Origin: SIG589 sp045652465
GTDB lineage: Bacteria; Bacillota; Clostridia; Oscillospirales; Acutalibacteraceae
DNA: 64,000 nucleotides
Reading direction: 5' to 3'
Assembly (NCBI GenBank): GCA_045652465.1
Contig: JAZRUI010000008.1
Span: forward strand, 62,001 to 126,000
Shown: in pieces, positions 16,035 to 24,743 of the stretch
How the letters are laid out: the number at the start of each line of letters is the position of its first letter
How positions within the stretch are numbered: the first letter of the stretch is position 1
Notes under the pieces: model-generated
What the model saw: only the letters and a program-made list of their open reading frames with translations
The model's database searches: none
What the model was told of the DNA's origin: nothing
Position numbers and translations under genes: made by a program

Positions 16035-16541
16035 TTATATAATTGTTACCTTGCGGATGGTAGCTTCGCCGCGTTCGAGCGAAACAACACCTGTTCGGCA
16101 AATTTCAAGAATTTCGAAACCGTCCATCAGTCTGATAAAATCATCGATTCGGCGGCTTTCATCGGTCATTTGGAGCATTATCGAGTCGCGGCTGTAGTCA
16201 ACGGTTTTAACATCGAATGCCTCAGCGGCGGCGCGAATCTCGGGATATTGCTCGGGGGAGTTTTTAACCTTTATGAGCATAAGCTCGCGGCTTATCGAGG
16301 TGTTGCCCTCAATTTCCTTAACCGAGCAAACATCAGGCAGCTTATAAAGCTGGTTAACGAGCTGGCCTTTAGCGTTTGCCTCGCCCTCGAACTGAACCGT
16401 GATTCGAGAAAACTCTATCGATTCGGTTTCGCTAACCGTTAAGCTGTTGATGTTGAACTGGCGGCGGCGGAACATGCTGGTTACGCGGTTGAGCACGCCA
16501 AATTGGTTACGAACCAAAACTGCTACTGTGTATCTTTGCAT
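16035..16541 (-). CDS. ilvN: Acetolactate synthase small (regulatory) subunit
   Basis: A 168-residue protein with the N-terminal ACT domain typical of IlvN/IlvH (YTVAVLVRNQFGVLNRVTSMF) and the C-terminal ALS_ss domain ending in GVVSLERGE. It binds valine and stimulates and feedback-regulates the catalytic IlvB subunit. The chosen ATG at 16541 is separated by one base from the ilvB stop (TGATATG arrangement), so translation is coupled. A GTG further upstream inside ilvB is possible, but the ATG gives the conventional N-terminus MQRYTVAVL. Confidence 0.94.
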   Translation of the reverse strand: MQRYTVAVLVRNQFGVLNRVTSMFRRRQFNINSLTVSETESIEFSRITVQFEGEANAKGQLVNQLYKLPDVCSVKEIEGNTSISRELMLIKVKNSPEQYPEIRAAAEAFDVKTVDYSRDSIMLQMTDESRRIDDFIRLMDGFEILEICRTGVVSLERGEATIRKVTII

Positions 16542-16542
16542 A

Positions 16543-18210
16543 TCAGTCACCAACCTTTACTATCATATCATCCATACTGCCGCCGGGCGGGAGCATGGGA
16601 AGAACGAACTCATCCTTGTCGATAATGCATTCAACAAGATAAGGACCATCGGCCGCGAAGGCGTTAAGCAGCGCTTTATCGAGCTCGGCGGGGGTTGTTG
16701 CGGTTTCGCCCTGCGCGCCGAAGGCTTCAGCAAGCTTAACGAAGTTAGTCTTGCGGTCGAGAACGGTTTGGGAATAATGTTTATCGAAGAAGAGGGTTTG
16801 CCATTGGCGAACCATTCCGAGAACGCCGTTGTTAAGCAACAAGATAACCACGGGGCTCTTTTGCGAAACGGCGGTTGCAAGCTCGTTTAAACACATTCCG
16901 AAGCTTCCGTCGCCCGTTACCAAAACGGTGCGCTCGCCGGTTCCCATTTGGGCGCCGATTGCAGCGCCGAGGCCGAAGCCCATGGTGCCGAGACCGCCGC
17001 TTGAGATGAATCTGCGGCTTGTCTTGAGCGAGATGTTTTGAGCGGTCCACATTTGGTGCTGACCAACATCGGTTGCAACGGGAGTGTTGTATTTAAGATG
17101 GCGGTTGAGGGTTAGAATCGCGTTGCGGGGGGTCATTCCCTCGCGGTTGTCGAGCGTGTCCTGCTCCTCGATTCGCCATTTTGCTATCTTCTCCTGCCAG
17201 CGGGGCTTTTTGCCGCCCGTTAGAAGGGGAAGGAGCTTTTCGAGAGTTTTCTTGATGTCGCCGCGAAGACCAACATTAGCGGTAACGGTCTTGGAAAGTT
17301 CGGCGCCATCAATATCAATATGAACAATCTTTGCGCGGGTTGCGAATTTCGCGCGGTTGCCTGTAACGCGGTCGTTAAAACGAGCGCCCAGCGCTATGAT
17401 GCAGTCGGCGTTGTGCATCGCGGTTGAGGATGCATAGTGACCGTGCATACCCTGCATTCCGAGGAAGCGGGGATGGTCGGTCGGAACGCCCGAAAGACCC
17501 ATCATCGAGCAACCGATGGGAGCATCGATTTTTTCAGCCAGCGCCAAAAGCTCGTCCTTCGCGCCGCTGGATAAAAGTCCGCCGCCGAAATAGATGAAGG
17601 GGCGCTCGGCCTCGTTAATAATTTCGGCTGCCTGTTCGATGCGAATATCTCTTGCCGCGTGCGGCTCATCGGGGAGAACCTTTTCGGCGGGAGTATATTC
17701 ATATTTTGCCATTTGAATATCTTTGGGGATATCGATTAAAACGGGTCCGGGTCTGCCCGAAGAAGCAAGGCGGAATGCCTCGCGAACGGTCGGAGCCAAG
17801 TCCTCGATTCTACCAACAAAGTAGTTGTGTTTTGTTATGGGGAGGGTAACACCCGTTATATCTATTTCCTGGAAACTATCGGTACCAATTTGGGAGTTGG
17901 GAACATTGCCTGTTATGGCAATCATCGGAACCGAATCAAGATAAGCGGTTGCAATGCCCGTTACCAGGTTGGTTGCGCCGGGGCCCGAGGTTGCAATAAC
18001 AACGCCAACCTCTCCCGTTGCGCGGGCATAACCGTCGGCAGCGTGGGCAGCGCCCTGCTCGTGTGCCGTTAAAACATGGTTGAGTTCATCGCGATATTTA
18101 TAAAGCGAATCGTAAACATTTATTATCTGACCGCCGGGATAACCGAAAACGGTTTTGCATCCCTGTTCAATCAGGGTTCTAACCAAAATGTCTGCGCCTG
18201 ATAAGAGCAT
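16543..18210 (-). CDS. ilvB: Acetolactate synthase large (catalytic) subunit
   Basis: A 555-residue TPP- and FAD-dependent enzyme that condenses two pyruvates, or pyruvate and 2-oxobutyrate. The N-terminal TPP domain has FGYPGGQIINVYDSL and AHEQGAAHAADGYARATG with the catalytic Glu. The central domain carries the FAD-type segment. The C-terminal TPP motif begins at GDGSFGMCLNEL and ends with LLLNN. The block EIDITGVTLPITKHNYFV is typical of biosynthetic acetohydroxyacid synthase rather than catabolic AlsS. It sits 1 base after leuB, with ilvN directly following. Confidence 0.96.
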   Translation of the reverse strand: MLLSGADILVRTLIEQGCKTVFGYPGGQIINVYDSLYKYRDELNHVLTAHEQGAAHAADGYARATGEVGVVIATSGPGATNLVTGIATAYLDSVPMIAITGNVPNSQIGTDSFQEIDITGVTLPITKHNYFVGRIEDLAPTVREAFRLASSGRPGPVLIDIPKDIQMAKYEYTPAEKVLPDEPHAARDIRIEQAAEIINEAERPFIYFGGGLLSSGAKDELLALAEKIDAPIGCSMMGLSGVPTDHPRFLGMQGMHGHYASSTAMHNADCIIALGARFNDRVTGNRAKFATRAKIVHIDIDGAELSKTVTANVGLRGDIKKTLEKLLPLLTGGKKPRWQEKIAKWRIEEQDTLDNREGMTPRNAILTLNRHLKYNTPVATDVGQHQMWTAQNISLKTSRRFISSGGLGTMGFGLGAAIGAQMGTGERTVLVTGDGSFGMCLNELATAVSQKSPVVILLLNNGVLGMVRQWQTLFFDKHYSQTVLDRKTNFVKLAEAFGAQGETATTPAELDKALLNAFAADGPYLVECIIDKDEFVLPMLPPGGSMDDMIVKVGD

Positions 18211-18211
18211 G

Positions 18212-19312
18212 TTATCTTCCTTTCGTTATTCTTTCCTTAATGAGAGCGCCCATCTCGCGGCAGCCAACCTTGCGGCAGCGAGCGGCTTCAGCGCTGTCGG
18301 CAGGCATAATGTCGGCCGTGCGATATCCCTCATCCAAAACCGCCGAAACAGCGGCTTCGATAGCATCGGATTCTTCGGATAGACCGAAGCTGTATTTAAG
18401 CATCATTGCCGCCGAGAGGATTGTTCCTATCGGGTTGGCAATATCCATTCCCGCGATGTCGGGTGCCGAACCGTGAATCGGCTCATAAAGTCCTCTTGTT
18501 CCTTCGCCGAGGCTGGAGGAGGGAATCATTCCAATCGAGCCTGTTATCATCGAGGCCTCATCCGAGAGGATGTCGCCAAACATGTTTTCGGTTACAACAA
18601 CATCGAACTGGGCGGGATTCTTAACAATTTGCATAGCGCAGTTATCAACAAGCATATCCGAAAGGGTAACATCGGGATATTCCTCCGCCAAGCGGTGCAT
18701 AACTGCTTTCCAAAGGCGGCTGGTGTCGAGAACATTGCTCTTCTCAACCGAGCAAAGCTTGCCGCCGCGCTTTCTTGCGGTTTCGAAACCGATTCGGCCA
18801 ATGCGCTCGATTTCGCTCTCGCTATAGCACATTTCATCTATTGCGTTCTTCTCGCCGTTCTTCTCTTCGGTGCGATGAGCGCCGAAATAGATTCCGCCGA
18901 TAAGCTCGCGAACGATAATAAAATCAATTCCCTTGCTGACTATTTCAGCATTGAGGGGAGATGCGCTTGCCAGCTGGGGCCAAATTTTTGCGGGGCGGTT
19001 GTTGCTATAAACCCCCATTCCCTCGCGCAGGCGAAGCAAACCCTTTTCGGGGCGCTTATCGCCCGGCATCGAGTTCCATTTGTCGCCGCCAACTGCGCCG
19101 AGCAAAACGCTATCGGCAGCAAGGCATTTATCGAGTTCCGATTGGGGCAGCGGGTCGCCGTGCTTATCGATGGCGCAGCCGCCCATATCGGCATCGGTGT
19201 AGTTCCATTTATGTCCGTAAAGTTCGGCAACGCGGTCAAGAACGCCGAGTGCCTCGTTTACGATTTCGGGGCCGATTCCATCGCCCCTGATAACAGCAAT
19301 ATTCTTTTCCAT
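18212..19312 (-). CDS. leuB: 3-isopropylmalate dehydrogenase
   Basis: A 366-residue decarboxylating dehydrogenase of the isocitrate/isopropylmalate family, which oxidises 3-isopropylmalate in leucine synthesis. The start is MEKNIAVIRGDGIGPEIV. Substrate-binding segments include LLRLREGMGVYSNNRPAKIW and FIIVRELIGGIYFGAHR. The metal- and NAD-binding blocks are FDVVVTENMFGDILSDEASM and GLYEPIHGSAPDIAGMDIANP. The C-terminus carries a slightly longer, cysteine-containing tail than usual (EAARCRKVGCREMG). It begins 4 bases after leuD. Confidence 0.95.
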   Translation of the reverse strand: MEKNIAVIRGDGIGPEIVNEALGVLDRVAELYGHKWNYTDADMGGCAIDKHGDPLPQSELDKCLAADSVLLGAVGGDKWNSMPGDKRPEKGLLRLREGMGVYSNNRPAKIWPQLASASPLNAEIVSKGIDFIIVRELIGGIYFGAHRTEEKNGEKNAIDEMCYSESEIERIGRIGFETARKRGGKLCSVEKSNVLDTSRLWKAVMHRLAEEYPDVTLSDMLVDNCAMQIVKNPAQFDVVVTENMFGDILSDEASMITGSIGMIPSSSLGEGTRGLYEPIHGSAPDIAGMDIANPIGTILSAAMMLKYSFGLSEESDAIEAAVSAVLDEGYRTADIMPADSAEAARCRKVGCREMGALIKERITKGR

Positions 19313-19316
19313 TTTA

Positions 19317-19799
19317 TTAACCTCTTAAGGATGCTAAAAGTCCGCCCTTTTCGATAATGCTTTGAATAAAGGGAGGGAAGGGCTCGGCCTTATAGGTCTT
19401 GCCCGTGGTTTTGTTTTCGATGATTCCTGTTGTGAAATCGATCGAAACGGTGTCGCCGTCAGCAATTTCCTCGGCAGCCTCGGGGCATTCGAGAATCGGC
19501 ATACCAATGTTTATGGCGTTGCGATAGAAAATGCGGGCAAAGCTCTTGGCAATAACGCAGCCGCAACCGCAGGTTTTTATAACCAGCGGAGCGTGCTCGC
19601 GGGAGGAGCCGCAGCCGAAGTTATAGCCTGCAACGATAACATCGCCCTTTTCAACGCGCTTAACGAAGGTGTCGTCAATGTCCTCCATGCAATGAAGAGC
19701 GAGCTCTTCAGCCTTGGGGGTGTTGAGATAACGAGCGGGGATGATAACATCTGTATCAACATTATCGGGATATTTAAAAACTTTTCCACAAGTGTTCAT
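19317..19799 (-). CDS. leuD: 3-isopropylmalate dehydratase small subunit
   Basis: A 160-residue swivel-domain subunit of isopropylmalate isomerase, partner of LeuC. Recognisable segments are FKYPDNVDTDVIIPARYLN near the start and the substrate-binding loop YNFGCGSSREHAPLVIK near residue 60, then GCVIAKSFARIFYRNAIN. The length fits the short LeuD/HacB type found in archaea and anaerobic Firmicutes rather than the roughly 200-residue proteobacterial form, which matches the short LeuC upstream. It overlaps no gene and lies 3 bases after leuC. Confidence 0.95.
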   Translation of the reverse strand: MNTCGKVFKYPDNVDTDVIIPARYLNTPKAEELALHCMEDIDDTFVKRVEKGDVIVAGYNFGCGSSREHAPLVIKTCGCGCVIAKSFARIFYRNAINIGMPILECPEAAEEIADGDTVSIDFTTGIIENKTTGKTYKAEPFPPFIQSIIEKGGLLASLRG

Positions 19800-19802
19800 T
19801 GC

Positions 19803-21059
19803 CTACACCTCCAAAGGGGTAATAACGCCGCTTATGGCGCTTGCCGCTGCGGTAGCGGGCGATGCGAGATAAACCTCGCTGTCAACATGGCCCATTCGAC
19901 CAACAAAGTTGCGGTTGGTTGTTGCGATGCATTTTTCGCCTGCAGCCAAAATTCCCATATAGCCGCCAAGGCAGGGTCCGCAGGTGGGAGTAGAAACAAC
20001 GGCGCCCGCATCAATAAAGGCGGTTATATATCCGCGCTCTATGCAGTCGCGATAGATTTGCATTGTTGCGGGGATGATGATGCAGCGAACACCATCGGCA
20101 ACCTTTTTGCCGCGAAGAACGCGATATGCGGTTTCCATATCTTCCATGCGGCCGTTTGTGCAGCTGCCGATAACAACCTGGTCGATTTTAATATCGCCGA
20201 GCTCCTTGGCGGGGCGGGTGTTTTCGGGCAGGTGGGGGCAGGCAACAATGGGTTCGAGAGCGGATAAATCAATGTCCATAACCGAGTCGTATTGGGCATC
20301 GCTGTCGGCCTCGTATATAACGGGTTCGCGTTCGCAGCGACCCTTCATATATTCAATAGTAACATCATCAACGGGGAAAATGCCGTTTTTGGCGCCTGCC
20401 TCGATTGCCATGTTGCAAATGCAAAGGCGGTCGTCCATCGAGAGGGCGGAAACGCCCTCGCCGCAAAACTCCATGCTGCGGTAGAGTGCGCCGTCAACGC
20501 CGATTTTTCCGATTATATAAAGGATAACATCCTTACCGCTGCAGTTAGCGGGAAGCTTGCCGGTTAAATTAAACTTCATAGCCGAGGGAACCTTGAACCA
20601 GGCAGTTCCGGTTGCCATTCCCGCCGCCATATCGGTTGAACCAACGCCGGTCGAGAATGCGCCAAGCGCACCATAGGTGCAGGTGTGGGAGTCGGCGCCG
20701 ATAATGCAGTCGCCCGCGGTTACAACGCCCTGCTCGGGAAGGAGAGCGTGCTCAATTCCCATTTTGCCAACATCATAGAAATGGCTGACGCAATGGCTGC
20801 AGGCAAACTCGCGGCAGGTCTTGGATTGCTCGGCCGCCTTGATATCCTTGTTGGGAACAAAGTGGTCGAGGACTATTGCGATGCGGTCCTTATCAAAAAC
20901 TGAGCTAAAGCCCGCTTTTTTGAATTCGTTAACCGCAACGGGGGTTGTTATATCGTTGCCGAGCACGATATCGAGCTTGGCAGAGATAAGCTGGCCTGCG
21001 GAAACCGAATCGAGTCCCGCATGAGCGGCCAGAATTTTTTGAGTCATGGTCATTCCCAT
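19803..21059 (-). CDS. leuC: 3-isopropylmalate dehydratase large subunit
   Basis: A 418-residue aconitase-family protein carrying the [4Fe-4S] cluster of isopropylmalate isomerase. Cluster cysteines occur in VIGSCTNGR and TPTCGPCLGGYMG. Other conserved segments are IGADSHTCTYGALGAFSTGVGSTD and ITTPVAVNEF. The length corresponds to the short (HacA-like) LeuC type. The frame begins MGMTMTQKILAAHAG. The first ATG is used because AAGGAG lies at the right distance, although the ATG at residue 4 cannot be excluded. Confidence 0.95.
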   Translation of the reverse strand: MGMTMTQKILAAHAGLDSVSAGQLISAKLDIVLGNDITTPVAVNEFKKAGFSSVFDKDRIAIVLDHFVPNKDIKAAEQSKTCREFACSHCVSHFYDVGKMGIEHALLPEQGVVTAGDCIIGADSHTCTYGALGAFSTGVGSTDMAAGMATGTAWFKVPSAMKFNLTGKLPANCSGKDVILYIIGKIGVDGALYRSMEFCGEGVSALSMDDRLCICNMAIEAGAKNGIFPVDDVTIEYMKGRCEREPVIYEADSDAQYDSVMDIDLSALEPIVACPHLPENTRPAKELGDIKIDQVVIGSCTNGRMEDMETAYRVLRGKKVADGVRCIIIPATMQIYRDCIERGYITAFIDAGAVVSTPTCGPCLGGYMGILAAGEKCIATTNRNFVGRMGHVDSEVYLASPATAAASAISGVITPLEV

Positions 21060-21070
21060 AGTAATTCTCC

Positions 21071-22735
21071 TTACTTGGTTAAGAGTGCGTTATATGCGCT
21101 AACGAGAGCATCGGCGCCCGCGCGGATAATATCGGTATCCTTGCCGGCTCCCCAGAAAACCTTGCCATCAAGCTCAATGCTGATGTAGGCAACCGCGGTG
21201 CTGTTAGAGCCTGCACCTTCAAGGCTGTGCTCGGTGTAATCGCGGAGCTTGCATTCGGTTCCCGTAAAGGTTTTAAGCGCATTGGAAACAGCGTTAAGCG
21301 AACCGTTACCCGTAGTGTGCAGGGTTTGCTTTTCTTCTCCGCGCTCAAGGGTTATGAAGAGCTCAACGCCTTCGGCTCCCTGCGTGAAATGCATTTTGGA
21401 AATCGAGATGGGGGACTGGCGGTTGAGATAGTTCTTCTTGAATATTTCAAGAATATCCTCAACCTTAAGCTCGCGATGCTCGTGGTCCGAAATGCTTTTG
21501 CAAAGGTAGCTAAGGTGCTCGCGCATTTTAGGCGGCAGGCTGTAGCCATAGGTTTGCTCAAGCAAATATCCGATTCCGCCCTTGCCGCTTTGGGAATTAA
21601 CGCGGATAACATCGGCATCATAGGTGCGGCTGATATCGGTTGGGTCAATCGGAATGTAGGGAACGGTCCAGCCGTGCAGGTGTTTCTCGCCGCGCCAGTT
21701 CATTCCCTTGGCAATAGCATCCTGATGGCTGCCCGAGAATGCGGCAAACACGAGTGCGCCTGCATAGGGAGAACGCTCGTAAACATGCATGCCTGTGCAC
21801 TTTTCGTAGGTTTCAACGATTGAGGGCATATCCGAAAGGTCGAGCCCGGGGTTGACACCGTGAGAATACATATTCATTGCGAGGGTGATGATATCAACAT
21901 TACCGGTTCTCTCGCCGTTACCAAAGAGGGTTCCCTCAACGCGGTCGGCTCCCGCTAAAAGAGCAAGCTCGGTATCGGCAACGCCGGTTCCGCGGTCGTT
22001 ATGCGGGTGGAGCGAAACGGTAACATTTTCGCGATATTTAAGGTTCTCGCACATATATTCAACCTGGCTTGCGTAAACATGGGGCATGCTCATAGCCACG
22101 GTTACGGGCAGGTTAATGATAACATTGTTATCGGGGGAGGGTTCCAAAATATCAAGAACCGCGTTGCAAACCTCGAGAGCATATTCGGGCTCGGTTCCGG
22201 TGAAGCTTTCGGGAGAATATTCGAAGCGGAAGTTGCCCTCATATTCGGCGGCAAGCTTCTTAACCAGCTTTGCGCCCTCGATAGCGATTTGCTTAACCTC
22301 TTCTTTGGACTTTTTGAACACCTGCTCGCGCTGGGCAACGCTGGTCGAGTTATAAAAATGAATAACCGCGTTGGGAGCGCCCTTGCAGGCCTCGAAGGTT
22401 TTGCGGATGATGTGCTCGCGGCTTTGGGTTAAAACCTGAACGGTAACATCATCGGGAATCATATCGTTTTCAATAAGGGTGCGCAAAAACTCATATTCGG
22501 TTTCGCTGGCGGCGGGGAAGCCAACCTCAATCTCCTTAAAGCCGAGCTTTAAGAGCAGCTTATAGAATTCAAGCTTTTGCTCAAGGCTCATGGGAATAAC
22601 GAGGCTTTGGTTGCCATCGCGCAGGTCAACGCTGCACCACTGGGGGGCCTTTTCAATATGGTCCTTTTCTACCCACTTGTTATGTACACCCGGAGCACGG
22701 AAATAGCCGACTCCGTATTTGGTTGCGTCCATCAT
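21071..22735 (-). CDS. leuA: 2-isopropylmalate synthase (LeuA2-type)
   Basis: A 554-residue enzyme that condenses acetyl-CoA with 2-ketoisovalerate, the committed step to leucine. The N-terminal TIM barrel has SVDLRDGNQS near residue 35 and the metal/catalytic block VSLHPHNDRGTGVADTEL with GTLFGNGERTGNVD. The C-terminal LeuA dimerisation domain (from about residue 430) contains GNGSLNAVSNAL and AGSNSTAVAYISIELDGK and is the leucine feedback site. The length and the start VGYFRAPGVHNKWVEKD place it in the LeuA2 branch, recalled as the type in actinobacteria and some Clostridia. It lies 14 bases after ridA. Confidence 0.94.
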   Translation of the reverse strand: MMDATKYGVGYFRAPGVHNKWVEKDHIEKAPQWCSVDLRDGNQSLVIPMSLEQKLEFYKLLLKLGFKEIEVGFPAASETEYEFLRTLIENDMIPDDVTVQVLTQSREHIIRKTFEACKGAPNAVIHFYNSTSVAQREQVFKKSKEEVKQIAIEGAKLVKKLAAEYEGNFRFEYSPESFTGTEPEYALEVCNAVLDILEPSPDNNVIINLPVTVAMSMPHVYASQVEYMCENLKYRENVTVSLHPHNDRGTGVADTELALLAGADRVEGTLFGNGERTGNVDIITLAMNMYSHGVNPGLDLSDMPSIVETYEKCTGMHVYERSPYAGALVFAAFSGSHQDAIAKGMNWRGEKHLHGWTVPYIPIDPTDISRTYDADVIRVNSQSGKGGIGYLLEQTYGYSLPPKMREHLSYLCKSISDHEHRELKVEDILEIFKKNYLNRQSPISISKMHFTQGAEGVELFITLERGEEKQTLHTTGNGSLNAVSNALKTFTGTECKLRDYTEHSLEGAGSNSTAVAYISIELDGKVFWGAGKDTDIIRAGADALVSAYNALLTK

Positions 22736-22749
22736 TTGGATTTTTCTCC

Positions 22750-23130
22750 TTAATCTATATAAGCTATAGTTTCAACCTCAACGAGCACACCCTTGGGAAG
22801 CGCCTTTGCAGCAACGCAGGAGCGGGCGGGCTTGCTTATGAAATATTCACCGTAAACCGCGTTGAATGCGGCAAAGTCTGCCATGTCGGCGAGGAAGCAG
22901 GTTGTTTTTATAACCTTGGAAAGGTCGCTTCCTGCAGCGGCAAGCACCGCCGAGAGATTCTCGCAAACCTGCTTGGTTTGGGCTTCGATGCCCTCAGCCT
23001 CAACCTGGCCGCTTTTGGGATTTATCGCAATTTGTCCCGAAGTGAAAACGAGGTTTCCTGCGGTTATGGCCTGCGAATAAGGGCCTATCGCCTCGGGGGC
23101 GGAAGAAGTTTGAACTTTTTTGATTTCCAT
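22750..23130 (-). CDS. ridA: RidA family reactive enamine/imine deaminase
   Basis: A 126-residue RidA/YjgF protein. It hydrolyses the reactive 2-aminoacrylate and iminobutyrate released by PLP enzymes such as threonine dehydratase. Family residues are visible in SSAPEAIGPYSQAITAGNLVF, SGQIAINP, and the active-site segment containing R104 region PARSCVAAKALPKGVLVEVE. It lies 2 bases after ilvA, whose product generates exactly these intermediates, so the pairing is metabolically logical. Confidence 0.94.
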   Translation of the reverse strand: MEIKKVQTSSAPEAIGPYSQAITAGNLVFTSGQIAINPKSGQVEAEGIEAQTKQVCENLSAVLAAAGSDLSKVIKTTCFLADMADFAAFNAVYGEYFISKPARSCVAAKALPKGVLVEVETIAYID

Positions 23131-23132
23131 TT

Positions 23133-24332
23133 TTATCCCTCAACAATCTTAAAGCCTTCGGCCTTAAGAGCATTAGTAATTTCGTTTACATGTTCATAGT
23201 TTCTGGTTTCCATAACAACGCGGAGGTAGCATCCGGTTACGCTCTCGGTTGCCGAGTTGCGCTCGTGATGAACGCTGGTAACATTGCCGCCGCAATCGGC
23301 GATAATGCGGGAAACATCCTTAAGCTGACCGGGCTTGTCGATAAGCTCGATAAGCAGGCTGCTTGTGCGGCCTGTTTTCATAAGACCGCGCTCGATAACG
23401 CGGGAAAGGATGGTAACATCGATATTACCGCCCGAAACGAGCGAAACAACCTTTTTGCCCTTTATCGGGAACTTGCCAAACATAGCAGCAGCAACCGAAA
23501 CTGCGCCTGCGCCCTCGGCAATCATCTTTTGCTTCTCGATGAGAGCGAGGATTGCGGATGCGATTTCATCCTCCGAAACGGTTGCGATATCATCAACATA
23601 ATCTTGGATAAGCTTGAAGGTGTTTTCGCCCGGCTGCTTAACTGCGATACCGTCGGCGATGGTCGAAACGCTCGAAAGGGTTTCGATATGACCGCTCTTT
23701 ATCGAGTTATACATGCTGGGTGCGCCCGCGGCCTGAACTCCATAAACCTTGATGGAGGGGCGAATGGACTTAAGAGCATAGGCAACGCCCGAGATGAGTC
23801 CGCCGCCGCCGATGGGAACGATAACTGCATCGGCATCGGTTAAATCATTTGCGATTTCAAGACCGATAGTGCCCTGTCCCGCGATAACATTTTCATCATC
23901 GAAGGGATGAACAAAGGTGTAGCCCTTTTCATCGCGAAGCTCGAGAGCCTTTTTATATGCATCATCGTAGCAGCCTTCAACAAGGCAAACCTTGGCGCCA
24001 TAAGCCTTGGTTGCTTCAACCTTGGAGATGGGGGCGCTGTCGGGCAGGCATATTAGCGAATCGATGCCGTTCTTGGTTGCGGCAAGCGCAACGCCTTGAG
24101 CATGATTTCCCGCCGAGCAGGCGATAACGCCGCGGCGCTTTTCCTCCTCGGAAAGCATAGCGATTTTATAACCCGAACCGCGAAGCTTAAACGAGCCTGT
24201 GTTCTGAAGGTTTTCGGGTTTTAAATATAGTTCGCAGTCGGGAGCGATGCCGGGAGCGCGAACAACGGGGGTTGCTCTAACGATATCCTTTAGCACTACC
24301 GAAGCGTGAAAAATCTTGTCAAGTGTTAGCAT
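23133..24332 (-). CDS. ilvA: Threonine ammonia-lyase (threonine dehydratase)
   Basis: A 399-residue fold-type II PLP enzyme converting threonine to 2-oxobutyrate, the entry to isoleucine synthesis. The PLP lysine lies in TGSFKLRGSGYK (K49), the phosphate loop is the tetraglycine GGGGLISGVAYAL, and SAGNHAQGVALAA is conserved. A single C-terminal ACT domain begins around residue 325 (SLLIELIDKPGQLKDVS). One ACT-like domain and about 400 residues is the short form common in Firmicutes, unlike the longer E. coli IlvA. It is the first gene of the operon, directly behind the T-box, with GGAGGAG before the ATG. Confidence 0.93.
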   Translation of the reverse strand: MLTLDKIFHASVVLKDIVRATPVVRAPGIAPDCELYLKPENLQNTGSFKLRGSGYKIAMLSEEEKRRGVIACSAGNHAQGVALAATKNGIDSLICLPDSAPISKVEATKAYGAKVCLVEGCYDDAYKKALELRDEKGYTFVHPFDDENVIAGQGTIGLEIANDLTDADAVIVPIGGGGLISGVAYALKSIRPSIKVYGVQAAGAPSMYNSIKSGHIETLSSVSTIADGIAVKQPGENTFKLIQDYVDDIATVSEDEIASAILALIEKQKMIAEGAGAVSVAAAMFGKFPIKGKKVVSLVSGGNIDVTILSRVIERGLMKTGRTSSLLIELIDKPGQLKDVSRIIADCGGNVTSVHHERNSATESVTGCYLRVVMETRNYEHVNEITNALKAEGFKIVEG

Positions 24333-24409
24333 AAATTCTCCTCCAACAAAGGGTATTCAATATATTATATAATAAAATAATATAAATTTAAAGGGGTAAA
24401 ACCGAATTT

Positions 24410-24451
24410 TTTAGAAAAAATAAATCCTGCCTCAATAAAGAGACAGGATTT
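24410..24451 (-). terminator. T-box-controlled attenuator ahead of ilvA
   Basis: On the minus strand AAATCCTGTCTC pairs with GAGGCAGGATTT (one G-U pair), followed by TATTTTTTC. It overlaps the antiterminator region of the T-box. Confidence 0.85.
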
Positions 24452-24681
24452 TTAAAGCATAAAAATCTTGCGGTACCACTCTTTTTGCCGCCGTAGCGAC
24501 CCCTCACCGTGACAATCATCACTCCCCGAAATAACGGTCAGGCACCGTCCCGCTTAATTGAAAAAACTCGTTCGGCAGGGCCGTTCAGAGGCGAGCTTGC
24601 ATGGTTTCCTTCCATCGGCTCGCAGCAACCGCCGACTCTCTGAATGCGGGAAAAGATGCTTATTCCTCATCAAAACGTTTG
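24410..24681 (-). promoter_or_regulatory. T-box riboswitch leader of the ilv-leu operon (Leu specifier CUC)
   Basis: Reading the minus strand, the leader has the AGAGAG element and Stem I, with a putative specifier CTC (24593-24595) followed by a purine. It then has the T-box core AGTGGTACCGC (complement within 24467-24480) and finally a terminator stem (24422-24451) with a T-run. The specifier was placed by aligning this leader with the thrS leader at the other end of the window. CUC indicates tRNA-Leu, and UGGU in the T-box fits an A discriminator base. Uncharged tRNA-Leu would favour antitermination and expression of all eleven genes downstream. Confidence 0.88.
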
Positions 24682-24686
24682 AAGGG

Positions 24687-24715
24687 ATAATACCATAATT
24701 TTTTGCCTGTGTCAA
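24687..24715 (-). promoter_or_regulatory. Sigma-A promoter of the ilv-leu operon
   Basis: On the minus strand a perfect TTGACA, a 17-base spacer and TATTAT preceded by TGG (extended -10). Transcription would start just before the T-box leader. Confidence 0.85.
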
Positions 24716-24743
24716 CACTTTTTTGCTTTTAAGCGCTAAATCG

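Noticed and set aside
18473..20267. Two open frames of about 300 residues on the plus strand opposite leuB, leuD and leuC
   Set aside because: Both overlap conserved operon genes completely and give no recognisable protein.
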